This document shows, in pieces, positions 1 to 11,987 of a DNA stretch of 64,000 nt. This DNA is from Brachynemurus nebulosus (Eukaryota; Arthropoda; Insecta; Neuroptera; Myrmeleontidae), in the NCBI GenBank assembly GCA_035578155.1, contig JAPWDM010000005.1:47324954-47388953 (forward strand). The letters run 5' to 3'. The translations under genes were made by a program, and so were the position numbers. The notes under the pieces are model-generated. The model was not told the origin of the DNA, searched no databases, and worked only from the letters and a program-made list of their open reading frames with translations. Each line of letters starts with the position of its first letter. The first letter of the stretch is position 1.

Positions 1-337
1 ACATTTGAAAGTGTGTGAAGTCGCAGCGTGAATTCCAAGTTCATAAATTATTTTTTTTAAACATATTATTTTCATTAAAATTTTCAGCTAAATAATTTTT
101 TAAACAATTAGATAAATATAAAACTGTAAATAAGAGGTATATTTGCACAAATAGTGTTCCGTGAAATAAGTTTTATTTTTTTTTAAAAACGGATTTAAGG
201 TAACAGAATGTGAGATTAGACAAAGTTTTATTCCTAACAGATATCCTTACGTCGCATGATGAGAAATATATTTTTTTTTCCGACCAAAAAATTTAAATTA
301 TTTATAAGAATTTTGGCTCAATCTACACGTTATTCTC

Positions 338-622
338 GATATTCGTAGCTTTTTTCATATTCTCTGAGCAATTCTTTTGTCGATAAATGGAGCGGGTAGC
401 AATTATTAAACGTTTTTCGTGAAAAAATACATAATTTTTAACAGGGTACACGAAGCTCCAATTTTTTTATTTAAATTTATTCCTTGAAGTAAATTTCCAG
501 AATTAAAATTCATTTTCTATACCTCACTTCTACAACTGTGTTATGCTCCATCTCTATGCCGAATTTCTAACTTTTGTATCGAATCGTTTCAAAAATAATT
601 GCACCAAGGTATTAGGTGTACA
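338..622 (-). repeat. Dispersed repeat, mirror copy of 26445-26729
   Basis: The reverse complement of this stretch matches 26445-26729 closely, including a segment about a GTGTACAACTAA motif, a TCGGCATAGAGRTGGAGC block and a block ending in GCTACGAATATCG. It abuts the mariner-like transposase fragment and is probably the non-coding end of that element. The similarity stops sharply at about position 338. Family assignment is inferred from the neighbour, not from a recognised terminus. Confidence 0.7.
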
Positions 623-802
623 ACTAAGTTCTACCCGTTTTTTGCAAAAAAAGCATGGATTTAATATTTTAAAAACAGCTTGTTGAGTAACGTTTAACTT
701 TTCTGCAAGTTGTTGCTGTGTTTGCGCAGAACCTTGGTCCAGTAATTCTTGCAATTCCTCGTCACTGATTGTTGGAGGCTGCAGAGCGTGGTTTATTATT
801 TA
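554..802 (-). pseudogene. mariner-like transposase fragment (N-terminal HTH)
   Basis: The minus strand reads through a stretch containing LQELLDQGSAQTQQQLAEKL followed by NVTQQAVFKILN. This is the typical N-terminal helix-turn-helix region of mariner-family transposases, which binds the terminal repeats (family knowledge). The frame is open upstream, giving PPTISDEE directly before it, with no start codon of its own. After the NVTQQAV helix the match is lost, so only about 45 residues of a protein normally near 345 residues remain, and the DD34D catalytic domain is absent. The reading stays open to 554 but the rest does not look like transposase. This is a dead relic lying directly upstream of a Helentron-like element. 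Confidence is high for the family and low for exact ends. Confidence 0.75.
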
Positions 803-819
803 AATTTAAATCCCCATTT

Positions 820-939
820 TAGCGAATTTCCAGAATGGAATTCAGCTATTACAGCAACTGTTATGGCGCGACTTGAGCCCGGGACCATGGCAGAAATTTG
901 TTTCGAGGTCCCTAGAAACCAAAAATAATATTCGCTAAA

Positions 940-1034
<95 letters not shown>

Positions 1035-1061
1035 ATATATATATATGCAAAAAAATTTTGC

Positions 1062-1133
<72 letters not shown>

Positions 1134-1356
1134 GCAAAAAAATTTCGCAAAAATTAATTTTTGAATAAGTGGAAATTTTGGCAAAAAACGTCTGATGCCA
1201 GGAACATGCTTTTTGTTTTTGCAAAAAATTAGTTTTTTTGAAGATATTTAAACTGTTGTTCTATGAATTTCCGTTCAAAGAAACTAGTTTCCGAGAAAAA
1301 CTAGTTTTTTTTAACGGAAATTCGCTATATTATGCAGGATGCTGTGACAGGGGTAT
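820..1356 (+). mobile_element. Helentron-like (DINE-1/HINE-type) non-autonomous element, copy a
   Basis: The element begins TAGCGAATTTCC, has a long (TA)n core, and carries the inverted motif GGAAATTCGCTA at 1320-1326 region, about 30 bp before its end. A small hairpin (GCAG/CTGY type) and the tail ACAGGGGTATT follow. A terminal 5' motif, its inverted copy near the 3' end, internal tandem repeats and a 3' hairpin are the hallmarks of Helentron-associated elements such as Drosophila DINE-1. Other copies are at 25961-26407 and 33312-39476 (both minus). It encodes no protein. The superfamily call is inferred from structure. Confidence 0.6.
943..1131. repeat. (TA)n microsatellite, two tracts
   Basis: Two long, slightly interrupted TA tracts are separated by a short segment reading GCAAAAAAATTTTGCG near 1048-1063, itself a small palindrome repeated in part just after the second tract. 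They form the variable core of the surrounding Helentron-like element. Apparent open frames of alternating Ile-Tyr here are artefacts. Confidence 0.95.
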
Positions 1357-2930
1357 TTAAATTTTCGAAACCATCTTCGACACGTACTGTCATCAATAGC
1401 ATTGTCACCATAAGTTGCACTGATTATTCTTTGAGCTTGAGGTAGTTGTACACCTATAATATATAATTCAAAAAGTGTTATGTTTAATCAATTTTCGTAC
1501 AGAACACTAAAAATTGTTTAATTTCAACTTGCGCTTTTTTTTTTTAAATAAATACAAATGCTTACTTAAAACGAGTGAAGATTTCATGTCTGAATTTAAA
1601 TAAAATTTAGTTAATTCACTTATTCATGTTATTTTTGAAAATAAAAATGAATGGGTTTGTGTTAATATCGGCTGTTGATATCTCCAGTAAACTTACACTT
1701 CTTTATCGTTAAATTTTTAAGTTATTTGAAAAAATATTAAACGATGCATAAACATGGTAACTTCCGTCTTTCTTACGAAATGCATTTCATCGATTTGCAT
1801 TAAAATATATACTGTATTCTTGTTGCATATAGATACAGTTCCTTTGTCGGTGTACTTTGATCGCTTCTTCGAAGCATTATTTTAGTAACTAACAGTGTGA
1901 AAAAAATTAAAAATACAAACATTATTTGTTTAACAATTAGTTTTACAAAGATTTTTATCAATTTTGTCAAGATTTACGTACAGAGGTCGGGTTGAACTGA
2001 TAAAAAAAACCTGTAAAAGAATTTAAATTTGATAAATTAATGACTTTAGGGTGTCCTCCACTTTACCGTTGGTCCACTTTGTAGCTAAAAATTTTAATAA
2101 TAAGTGGCCTTAGGGGAATTTATAATCGTTTGACAAATAATGTCTCAGTTACAAACAAAACAAAAAAAGTTTTTTTTGATCGAAGAGAAAATAAGTACCT
2201 ATATTTGGCTCCCGTATTTTTTTTACTTTTTTGGTAAATAAAATGATATAATTTTTACTACCTCTTTTCTGTGGGAGTGTTCAAGTATTACGTAAACAGA
2301 CTTAGAGGTCTCCAAATTTTCTTATTTTTTTAAGAGGTTACGTATATATTTTTACTTCCGAAAAATACTTCAGAAATGCAGAACTACCACGAGAAACGCC
2401 ACCAGTCGAGCTAACTCTAGATTAAAAATTATAATTAAAGTTCTAATGATTAAAATGGTAAGAGCAGATTTAAAAATTATACGAATTGATTTTAATTTTT
2501 GAAAGGAAACCGAAAAAAAAAAAGTACATGGAATTAGACGAAAGAATAGAAAGAAATTCAAAAAAAGTACAAACAAAATGAATGTACAAAAGCAGAAAAA
2601 TTTAAAAGAAAAGTGTATGGTCTTGTAAAATTAGATCTTAAAAAATTTAAAAAAAATACTGTAAAAAGTCTAGACTTAAAAATAAGCCGAATACGATAAT
2701 CTGTGCCAGTTCTTGGCGTACATTTCACCTATAAAAGACAGAAAATTGTAATCAAGGCGCACGTAGATTCGAGATTGCGCTAAAAACGAACCTTAAAATG
2801 TAACAATTTATTTTCAAAACTTATATTTGAAATTATTATTTATGAAAAAATCAAAATGACCAAAATTTTTTTACCACAAATAAGACATCTTTTAAACAAA
2901 GTGTTTATAAGACTTTAGAACAGGGGTTTT
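1357..2930. other. AT-rich stretch, no gene seen
   Basis: No recognisable coding exon, RNA gene or bounded transposon was found. It contains A- and T-runs and short open frames typical of AT-rich intergenic or intronic DNA. Confidence 0.6.
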
Positions 2931-3610
2931 CAAAGCACGGCCGGCGGACGGAATGTAGCCCGTGAACTCAAAAAATATAGCTTGCGATGCCAGATCATCT
3001 GCAATGTTGAATTCGTAAAGATTATTTTACCCACATAAAAAGCCTATAAATTTGACTATAAGTTAAACATTTCTTAGCTGAAAAATATTAAATTTTATAT
3101 GAAATATTTCCTTATTACGTAGATTTTATATATCAGTGGTATTCAGCCGTTGTTTTCATGCGAATTATTTTTCTATTATAATTTATATTCGGTAATCTAT
3201 TTTTATAATAAATCAGGTTCTTAAGTCAAAAGAAAACGTAATTTAATTTCCACCTGCGATTTTTCTGTTATCTTTAAAATTCTGAATTTGTAAAAAATGA
3301 AAAAGTAGCATTGAAGTATGGGCAGTATCAAATTTTATGTTTCTAGCATCAAAATTATAATTTTTAGAGTTTCAAAAAATTTTGACTTTTTTTTGGAACG
3401 ATTTTTTTGTTAAGCTCCGCCCCTATTTTTAATTTGTAAATTAAAATAGGAGATCAATCAAAATTCGCTTTGTAATCGGACGGATCAAACATCCCTGTTT
3501 GTTCACCGAAACAACGAAGCTTACCTAGGTAAATAAATTCATTTTTTCTTAATGCCCTCTTTTATTTAAAATTTTTTTTTTTGACTAGCCCAAACAAAAC
3601 TATGAGAATG
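2931..3610 (+). mobile_element. hAT-like element remnant (family shared with 31989-40660)
   Basis: The left end reads CAGGGGTTTTCAAAGCACGG, the CAGNGGTTNTCAAA style of many hAT elements. The following 120 bp align by eye with 31989-32110 (shared GATATCAGATCRTCTGCRAT and AATTTCGTAAAG-type blocks). The segment near 3500-3540 aligns with 40515-40560 (CGAAACAACGAARCTTA). The right terminal repeat is not visible here, so it is truncated. No transposase frame survives. Confidence 0.65.
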
Positions 3611-3954
3611 CCTTGTTTAGAATATCACTTAAAATTGTCTTAAGTAGTTTTTCCAAAACGAACTTAAATAACTCAATGGCGTTTAAATAATCTACTATGA
3701 CTGTGTAATAAACAAAAAAGTGGGAATCCAATTTCATAAATATTGTTAATAACGAAATTAAACAAAAACGATTTTTTTCAAAATTATTTATTAACATTTT
3801 GTGTCTATGTTAAGAAATAGTGTAAATTTGTTATAACTGAAGTATGTATCGCAACTATGTACATTTTACTTATAATATTATTTTGCTGAACGTTTACTGA
3901 GGACGGAACTAGTTTCTGTATCTAGACTAGTGGCACAATGGCCGCTGTATAAAT

Positions 3955-4085
3955 ACAAACACATTCATACACACATACACACATGTACGTAATACATATA
4001 CGCATCGAATATATTAAAACATATTACACATATACATAGACACTTTTATGAAATGTCTAAGTCCATATGTTGGATATATGTATGT
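3955..4085. repeat. Degenerate CA/TA-rich simple repeat
   Basis: Imperfect runs of ACAC, CATA and TATGTA make a purine/pyrimidine-alternating tract. No element ends were found around it. Confidence 0.7.
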
Positions 4086-4179
4086 ACATAAGCGTAGAAT
4101 ATTTCAAATATTCATTGAAGTGTAGAAAATAAGTGAAAAAAATTCAATGAAATCGGAAATCAGTTTGTTTTTATTGCAC

Positions 4180-4350
4180 TTCTAGGAACAGGATGGTGCA
4201 AATTATTTAAAAAAAAGGACCAAAATGTCAATTGCGCTCGTGTACATGCTCATTCACTGGTTCCTCTTTGGCTAGAAAAATCTAGGATCGAACCTGGAAA
4301 GTTTTACCGGCTGCGGGCTACCAGTGTTCTCCATCTGGCGGTAATTATTT
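4180..4350 (-). other. Possible tRNA-derived SINE fragment
   Basis: The minus strand contains GGTTCGATCC (about 4287-4296), which matches the B-box of the RNA polymerase III internal promoter. A weaker G-rich A-box-like segment lies about 35-50 bases upstream of it. The segment is more GC-balanced than its surroundings. No second copy was found in the window and no clear tail is visible, so this may be a chance match. Confidence 0.25.
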
Positions 4351-5831
4351 AGACTTGGGACTTTACCTATTTCTGACTATACGAACAAAATTAATGATCG
4401 ATACCAGTCCTGAAAATGGTGGGAAACTTTTGTAAAATCTGAAAAAATTCATATATTTATCTTTAACTTTAATAATTTCGAATATTTAAAAAAAAATCAT
4501 TAAAGTCGGACCGTTAGTTTTGTCTTTACAACCAAAAATAGATGGGCGTGCAATTTATTCTAAATAGTTACCAACCAGACTAACACTATCCTGTTCCTGC
4601 TGTTAGCAAACCCTTAATTACTGTCACTGCTGTTAGAAAAGGCGGTAGATACTAAGTGCTCAAAATTGCGAGCACAATATACAGGAGTCTTTTTTATAGT
4701 GGCACTACATGCCTTGTTTTAGGAAAGATGAAAACAACGACTTCGAAAACGTGTAACTCGCTTTTAGTTTCATCGTTCTATCGTTTTATGTACGGTTTTA
4801 AATTAGGGTAATTTGGGGTGAACATTTTCATTTTTTTCTCTCAAAAAAATTCCTTTTAGAAATATTTACCGCTTAGGGTTTTAGCTCTCCTGTGAATTTT
4901 TAAAAACCTATAAGACTAGAATATAATACATGCTAATTCATTCAAAATTTTCCGTCCCTATTTTCTTTTTCATTCCATATTCTCTAAAAATAATTCAAAA
5001 CTTATCTTTCGTCATTTATTCGTGTCTTGAATCGAGAGATTATTTTCTTAGTTCTATCAAAGGCTAAAATCAAAGAAAGTATGGAATAATGTATCCAGTT
5101 ATATCCCGAATAAACACAAAACATTTGGATACTGTTTTCTTTGCCCGTTTAGAGAATTGAACTCAACGAAAGTACTTTAACAATTACATTTATATTTTAT
5201 TCTAACATGCCTCCACGAAGGTACAGTTAGATCTCTCATTTCAACAAACAAAAAATAACGGCATATGATTAGATGAAATTTTTGATCTAAAAACGCAGCG
5301 GTTGGTTCAACAAAATTCAGTCAAAAGTAAAAGAAATAAATATAATATTGCCTCCAGTAAGTGTAAGAAAGTTCAAAAAACAGTTCTTAGTTCCGTAGTT
5401 GTTACTGCTGCAACTGAACACTGATGCTGAATTTTGTTAAAAAAAAGAAAAAAAGAGTGTCTTTCACTCGTTGTTGCGTCTGAGCTGAGCGCCGTTCGCG
5501 CACAGTGAGCTAAACAACAGTTGTGAATGTCATTACTAGCTGTACCTACAGAATAATTGTTGTCAACAGCATATGGGTCATTGAACTCTTGAATTATCAA
5601 ACTATTATAACATACTTTTTAACATAATAAAATTATGTATATGTAAAATATTGTGAAATCTTAAATTTTCCACATTTAAATGCCGCTCCCGCCTATAACT
5701 AAGGAGATAGAGATGTTTAGAAGCAGAACTAAACCAGAACACTAATTTAAAATTCTATCTCCAACATTGGCAAAACGGAACACTTATAGAATCTCTTCGA
5801 TGTCAGTCCGTCCGTCTATCCGTACGTAAAC
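4351..5831. other. AT-rich stretch, no gene seen
   Basis: No supported gene. A segment near 4755-4800 (TTTCATCGTTCTATCG) resembles monomers of the degenerate repeat at 54640-55290. The somewhat GC-richer patch near 5460-5560 has short open frames without coding character. Confidence 0.55.
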
Positions 5832-5833
5832 TA

Positions 5834-6426
5834 CACACACCGGCACAATTAGCGGAACATACAAATTATCTGTAAAAATCAAACAAATCATTTAATTTCA
5901 AGAAAATATTAATCTTATTTAATTATTCACTTAAAATTACATGTTCACAAGTCGATATATCTTTATTTTTGGTAGGTAGCAAAAACAAGTAACCATATAA
6001 AATGGCAAATTTTGGAATCTTATGTCGTCTAAGCATAATTTAAGTTAAAGATTATTTAACAAATAAAAAATGAAACACAGCGTTTTAATACCGCCTGGTT
6101 CCTCCCGTGATCTTATCAAAGCTTCCATTCGTCTTTCTATACTCAGAATGACGTTATCTATAGTCTCATGGGACAATCTTTGCAATTCTTCAATTACGGC
6201 AGTTTGGAGCTCGACCACATCTAGAAAAAACGGCATTTGAATTCGAAAGTGACAGACCTCTTAAAAAGATTTGCATCAATAATAAATAAAAACAATTTTA
6301 TGGAAAGTCAATTGATTCATTCCTTCAATATTATTTTAAGTAAAAATGAAAAAAAAAACAGCCAACTTTGTTTAATAAATAGGTTTTTATATTTTTTTTA
6401 TGTTCCGCTAATTATGCCGGTGTGTA
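5834..6426. mobile_element. Tc1-like element remnant with terminal inverted repeats
   Basis: Inverted termini of about 28 bp (YACACACCGGCAYAATTAGC and onward) face each other at 5834 and 6426, each followed by a TA dinucleotide, the target duplication of Tc1/mariner elements. The 593-bp body keeps the 3' part of a transposase gene on the minus strand. It is an internal-deletion derivative of a Tc1-like element that could move only in trans. Confidence 0.85.
6045..6236 (-). pseudogene. Tc1-like transposase C-terminal fragment
   Basis: The frame reads ELQTAVIEELQRLSHETIDN then VILSIERRMEALIRSREEPG and GI. This corresponds to the end of Tc1-like transposases, where an LxxAIxEEWxxIPxETIxNLVxSMPRRCxAVIxAxGG-type tail follows the third catalytic acidic residue (family knowledge). 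Only the last 50 or so residues are present, so the DNA-binding domains and the DDE catalytic core are missing. The match ends at GGI; the following residues to the stop at 6045 look like 3' non-coding sequence read through. The fragment lies inside paired TIRs, so it is the residue of that element's own gene. Function is lost. Confidence 0.8.
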
Positions 6427-6428
6427 TA

Positions 6429-8200
6429 TTTGACGTAAAAATTTGTAATAAGTATAACAGATAGGGAGTGGTCAGTGGTGGTCCACTTATAGACGTGCAG
6501 TATCACAAGTCCAGGGTATAAATCGTGTTAGGGCAGGTATGATACTTCTCTCCATATTGGGGTGATACTCTTTTAACTCCCATATCTTCGAAACCAGGCC
6601 CTGCAGCTAAAAACAGAAATCTTCATGGGTGGGGTATGGAAGGCTACCATACCATATAACCCTCATGGGGCTGCCGGGTTCAGTTGCGGAACTTTAGCGG
6701 TACGTACGGACAAAACACCCTTTTTTTTATTTTATATATTCCAGTTCGGCGAGGAAAATGACAGGCCTCAGGGCACAACAAAACATTTTTAAACATTTTT
6801 CCTCCAAAAATACAGTTGACGAGCAAAAAAAACCTATTCTCACTTTGTTCGAGTCCCCAGGCAATTTCCATACCTGTTCCCCCCCTCTCACCCGTCCTGT
6901 ATATATTGATACTGATTTTGAGATAATTTTCTATTAAACTCAATGCTTAATGTATTATTTTAATTTCTTTGTTTATTTACACCATGGTCTATGAATATAG
7001 AAATTCAATTCAGCCAAAAAAAGATCAGTTTAAGAGAAGAAAAAAATAAAAAAAAATATTTTTTTAATGGAATTAGGCTTTTTAAATAGTACGATAATAT
7101 GTGCGGATTTTAAACGTCCATTACATCTATAATAGGTGCAAAATTTTTAATTATGGGACACTCAAATCCCGTGTTGTGTTAACGACGAGTCTTAAAATAT
7201 AATTTTTAAAAAATTATACATGAGATTACTATCTACAAAATTAAAGGGCAATATTAACACACTGACGATCAGTGACATATACATGAGATTACTATCTACA
7301 AAGTTAAAGGGCAATATTAACACACTGACGATCAGTGACGTCATAAGACGTCAAGTGAACGACGTTATATGATGCCAATAATTCCATATGAAGAGTATCA
7401 GCTGTCAAAATAATGTAGTTATAAGTTATGGCCATAATGGTGTTAAAAAAATAAAAAATAAATAAGAGAATTCTTATTTTGTTTTAAGAAAATTTTATAC
7501 GGTTACACTGATATTTGTCCTTATTGAAACAAATAACCTTTACTATTTTTCTTTTGTTCAACCAAAAACAAAATTCTTTAGAAATAATTTTTACTGATAT
7601 TTTTATATTTGGATTTCTTATTTTAATAAATTTGATTTGATCATTCCTCTCTATACATTATGTTTTGTATCTCATATGACCGTAGTATAGAAGAAGGTGA
7701 AGTAGAAAGGTGATGAATGAAATAAAAGTACACGAGTTCATTGTGCTATTATGGCATTGAAATATTACAATAAAATTGTTATATTATTTAGTAGTTGGTC
7801 TACATTTCAAATTTAGTATACCGTTAGATGATCTAAGTACATAATATGTGTGTTTTGTATCAAGTTGTTACCTCTGTTACCTAGGTAAAGATTTATCATA
7901 ATTTTGAATAAAAATGTTCACCTTGATGACGGGAATGGGTCGATTGTGTCTTCGTTGCGGTACATATGTTTCCTCTGAGCCATGATGGGTGATAGATAGT
8001 GATTATAATAATCAGGACGGGTGATAGATCTCTATTTTGAAAAATACAATTAAATCGACGTTCAGTTTTCAACAACGGTATACCAGAAATGAGGGCAGAT
8101 GAAGGAATTTTAATAAGCATCAATGGCCTGAAAGAGATAGATAATTTTTGAAAACATCTAAATACAATCAAATACTGTACTCCAAATTTGTTGAATCTTG
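6429..8200. other. Unassigned stretch with a GC-richer patch
   Basis: At 6470-6700 there is a patch of more balanced base composition with repeated words (ACCATACCATAT, GGGGTATGGAAGG) that does not look coding in any frame. From 6950 the sequence returns to AT-rich DNA. A 63-bp tandem duplication near 7218-7343 is listed separately. No gene is supported. Confidence 0.5.
7218..7343. repeat. 63-bp tandem duplication, two copies
   Basis: A unit starting ACATGAGATTACTATCTACA occurs at 7218 and again at 7281, nearly identical. Each copy ends in CACTGACGATCAGTG, a palindrome with a three-base centre, followed by GAC. After the second copy the sequence continues into GTCATAAGACGTC, another dyad. 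Confidence 0.9.
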
Positions 8201-9516
8201 CACGTAGAGAAAATTCATAGAAAAATTACTGTGTTCAGCACTACAATCGACGTGTAAAAGGCGAACATATTCAATTTTGTACGGTAAAAATATAAAAATT
8301 ATAATTATAGAAAATTTAAAGGATAGAATATTCTTTCCGTAATATTAGCTCCGTAAAATTTGTAAAACAGCACAGTAAAAAGTTCCATTTCCGACAGAAA
8401 AACATTTTTTAATTGTTTTTCTTACAAAAATTACCATGCCGTCTTATAATTATTCAAATGCTATCTGCTAATAGTAGAAAGAAAGAAAGAGAAAGAAGGT
8501 ATCAACCAAGGAGCCAAACTACTGTTTAAATAGTAAGCATCCCGACTGTAATCAAAATTTTACGTCATCAGACTAGGCAGAGAGGTGGAAAGTTGTATAC
8601 GTATTTAGAGTTTGTGTTGGTATGTGTAGGGTTGTGGATGTTTGTCTGTGTGATACTCTTTATGTATGCAGCAAAGTGGTCCAAGGTGGGAGTGGGTACA
8701 TATGCTAGAACAACAGCATGTATGTGATGTATGTACCTGCTAACAATGAACAGCCACCACTGTGGCTACGACTGCAACAATGCAAGTGTACGCTTGAAGA
8801 GTCGATGGACGACTAACCAGTAAGCTGGTAACATTGTTAACACAACGCAGTGTGCGTTCGACGAAGGACACGGACTGACTAATGCCTTAAGCTGTGACAC
8901 GGCTCCAAATGACTCCGCGCCAATTACACGTTTTTAATATTAGTTGGTTTCTAGTGTTCTATGGTATCAACGCTGTTGAAATGTACCCCACTCATACATG
9001 CAAGTCATATAACCAGGCTGGTGAGTGGTGTGACGACCAACACGACCAACTTGGTCGGACCAAGCACCTTGATTCATTAGACTGTCTTACAAGCAGCAAG
9101 CAGTATTCATTACACTGTCTTACAGAACGGACTGTCACCGTTTAATTCATCATTTTGTTACTTCACTATCTTCAGTATTAGAATATATTGTTGCAAATCA
9201 TTTTTGTATGCATCGTATATTGTTCCTCAGTGCGTACAGCCCGTACAGCTCAACCAACATAAGGTTGCGGGTCAGATGCGCAAATGGAAGAGTACGACAA
9301 CAAGAATTAAACTATAACATACCTACAACATTAAATTTTACCATGCTAGCACAACAATTTTTATGAAACCAATACTTTTTACGTTTCAATTTAATAATAT
9401 TTACATGATCGTAAAATATTTTTTAATTTGATCGTCGATCGCGCACGCATTATAAGAGAGCATGGTAATTTTTCTAAAATTTTCTCTACAAAAATTATAT
9501 GATTTTTCTCTCCGTG
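8201..9516. mobile_element. CACNG-ended TA-inserting element, copy 1 (long form)
   Basis: The ends read CACGTAGAGAAAA and, inverted, CACGGAGAGAAAA. The copy is in opposite orientation to the copies at 29695-30522 and 41394-42157 and shares their subterminal blocks (GCGCGATCGACGAY, GGTTGCGGGTCAGATGCGCA). Compared with them it carries about 500 extra bases in the middle (roughly 8500-9000) of more GC-balanced sequence. The other two copies are flanked by TA; here the flanks are TG/TG. No transposase is recognised. A short open frame at 8894-9145 has no family resemblance. Confidence 0.75.
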
Positions 9517-10697
9517 TGGCTTTCACATTGATAGGTATAATTAAATAAAAGGTACCGTCAATTGGGACAACTTTAAAATAATTTTGAAGGTTATTGACAT
9601 AATTTTTTTCTATGTCTCTCGGCTACAAGTTAAATTGAGATAGAGCACTTCTGGACCCACCCTATATACATAAATATTCTTTTTAACCCTAGAATCATAC
9701 GTACTCGTCAAAACGACGAACGAACTTCTCTACCTGCTCCAATACTGTGACTTGTCGGTACCTGCTCGCTGTGAAACTTCTGTTATCTAATTTATTTGTT
9801 ACACTGATAAAAATGGGGGTAAATTTACATTACTTTTACATAAAAAATAAGGTAAAAATAAGGTAATTTTAATGTAAAAATATTCGCTACATAAAATTTA
9901 CTGAATTTTTACAAAAATTCTATAAAAGTATGGAAATTTCCAACTTAAAATTCCATTTTTGTGTAGTTTTACATTTTTTGTAAGGAAAAATACATTTTTA
10001 AAATCTGAAATTACAAAATTAACCGTTAAAAATGTAAATTTACACAATGATTACGTAATAATACAATATTTGTGTAAAATTACATAACTTTTGTGTATTT
10101 ACGACGTCATGATCATGCGCATTTTATTATTCATCATGTTTATTCTGTATGGCGTCCTCGAATATATCTACGTGTATTATAAAGATTGTGTTTTCTAACT
10201 GTTTAAATTAATGTAATTAATAGTAATTATACATTTATGTTTGATTAATTCACTGCTTAAAAAAATTACAATTTTTTAAATAAATAATAAATTAAAAGAA
10301 TAAACTTATAAATTTGTGTATAAAAAAAAAATTGTGTAAAAATTGTAGGTTGTGTGTCCGTGAATGTGCATTTTTCTTTGTTGAAATATGGCATGAATCT
10401 GTCGTAAAAAAATTAGTGATGTTTCGTGTTTATGTGTAAAATAAAATAATATAAAAGTGACTTTGGTTATTTTAAATATGTGTATTATTGGTTATTATTG
10501 TTATTATTTTTAAGGAATTTCCTTGTTCAATTTCTAAATTTAAATTTTCTCCTCAAAAGTATATACCTAACCTTATTAGCTGATGTAAAAATTATAACTT
10601 AATTATGTGTTAAAATTAAGATAAGTTACTGCAATGTTAACAATAAATTGTTTTCATGATACACATAAAGAAAATTCACAGACTGTATGTATATTAA

Positions 10698-11422
10698 GGG
10701 GGTATTCTACTCTAGAGGTTCGATTTTAAGGTGATTTTACGGGCGTAATCAAAAAAAAAAAAAAACAGTAAACATTTTTAGGACTCATTTTTTACCAGTT
10801 TTTTATTGATATTTAAAAAGTATTAAAATGTATAACAATTTTTAAAAAAATTCAAAATTGAAATCGGTACATGCCGGCAAAGTGGGGAATGAAAAAAAGG
10901 TGTCTCTTGGTTGACGTGATTCCAACTCCCCTGGTGATCTAAAACATAAAATTTTAGTTAATTCTTAATAAACAAGGATGTATAGTTAGTTGGACGTAAC
11001 CAATTTGGAGAAATAAATTTTTTCACAAGATGGAGTCTATTGAAAATAAAATAATTTTTTCGTCTCCTTTTTTCAACTTTGAAAATTTTTTAAAAATAGT
11101 AAAAAATAATCCCAAAAACCCCTACATCGGATTAATTTGGATAGTATTAAGAAGGTCTGTACCAAATTTCAAGTAAATTGGTGCATTAAAATTTGAGATA
11201 TCATGTCAACCGTATCGAAAAAAGTAGTTTCGAGTGATTTATATAAAAATTTTAATTTAACACTGGAAAGATACACAGTACACAGGGAAAAAATAACCAT
11301 AACTCCGAAAATAATTCGAATTTCCGTAAACCCTTTTAGAGGCTTATTCTTAAAGGTCTGAGCTTTGAAAATATTAAAAAGAGAAAATCGATTTTTTTGA
11401 ATTTCTAGACTAAGATACCCCC
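10698..11422. mobile_element. TTAA-inserting element with GGGGGTA ends
   Basis: GGGGGTATTCTACTCTAGA and the inverted GGGGGTATCTTAGTCTAGA are flanked by TTAA at 10694-10697 and 11423-11426. At 725 bp it is non-coding and inserted inside the 9802-13241 element. Three further TTAA-flanked elements with GGGG ends lie at 40744, 48171 and 52153. Confidence 0.85.
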
Positions 11423-11987
11423 TTAAAGAAGTTCAAGATAATTGAGGATATCTACAAAGGTAAAGGAGTTGATGAGATGAGAAACTGAGCTTGTTAGCGT
11501 CTTTGTACGTTACAGACATAAAATCGAAACAATTTTTAAAAGTAAATATTTTAACAGCTATAAATAATTTAAGTAGGTACATACACGGAATTCAATTTAA
11601 TAAATTTTCAAAAAATTGCATATATATTTATAGGCAAAAGTATTTTAGAAAATAATGGGCTGATTTTTCTCTACCTCGTAATGAGATCAGTGGAAAATTA
11701 TGTTCAGATTTATGCAAGCAAAAATGTTATAAAACACTTTTAAATTACGAAAGATTGGTCTGCGAAAATATGTACAAAAATCCATTTCAAAATTAATTCA
11801 AGACCAAAATAATTACATCTGGAACCAAATCGGTGTTTATGTATAAGAATTTAATAAAAATAAAATAAAATAAATAATAATTATAAATCTGTATATACAG
11901 GAACTATAGAATCTTTTAAGTTAGGTATGTATTTTAAAATCATATGTTTCAAATATTATTTATCAAAATCATGAGACATTTATGGCG

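Noticed and set aside
942..1224. Open frames of alternating Ile-Tyr residues
   Set aside because: They are translations of (TA)n microsatellite; the same applies at 13827-14060, 26150-26476, 33652-33912 and 39139-39477.
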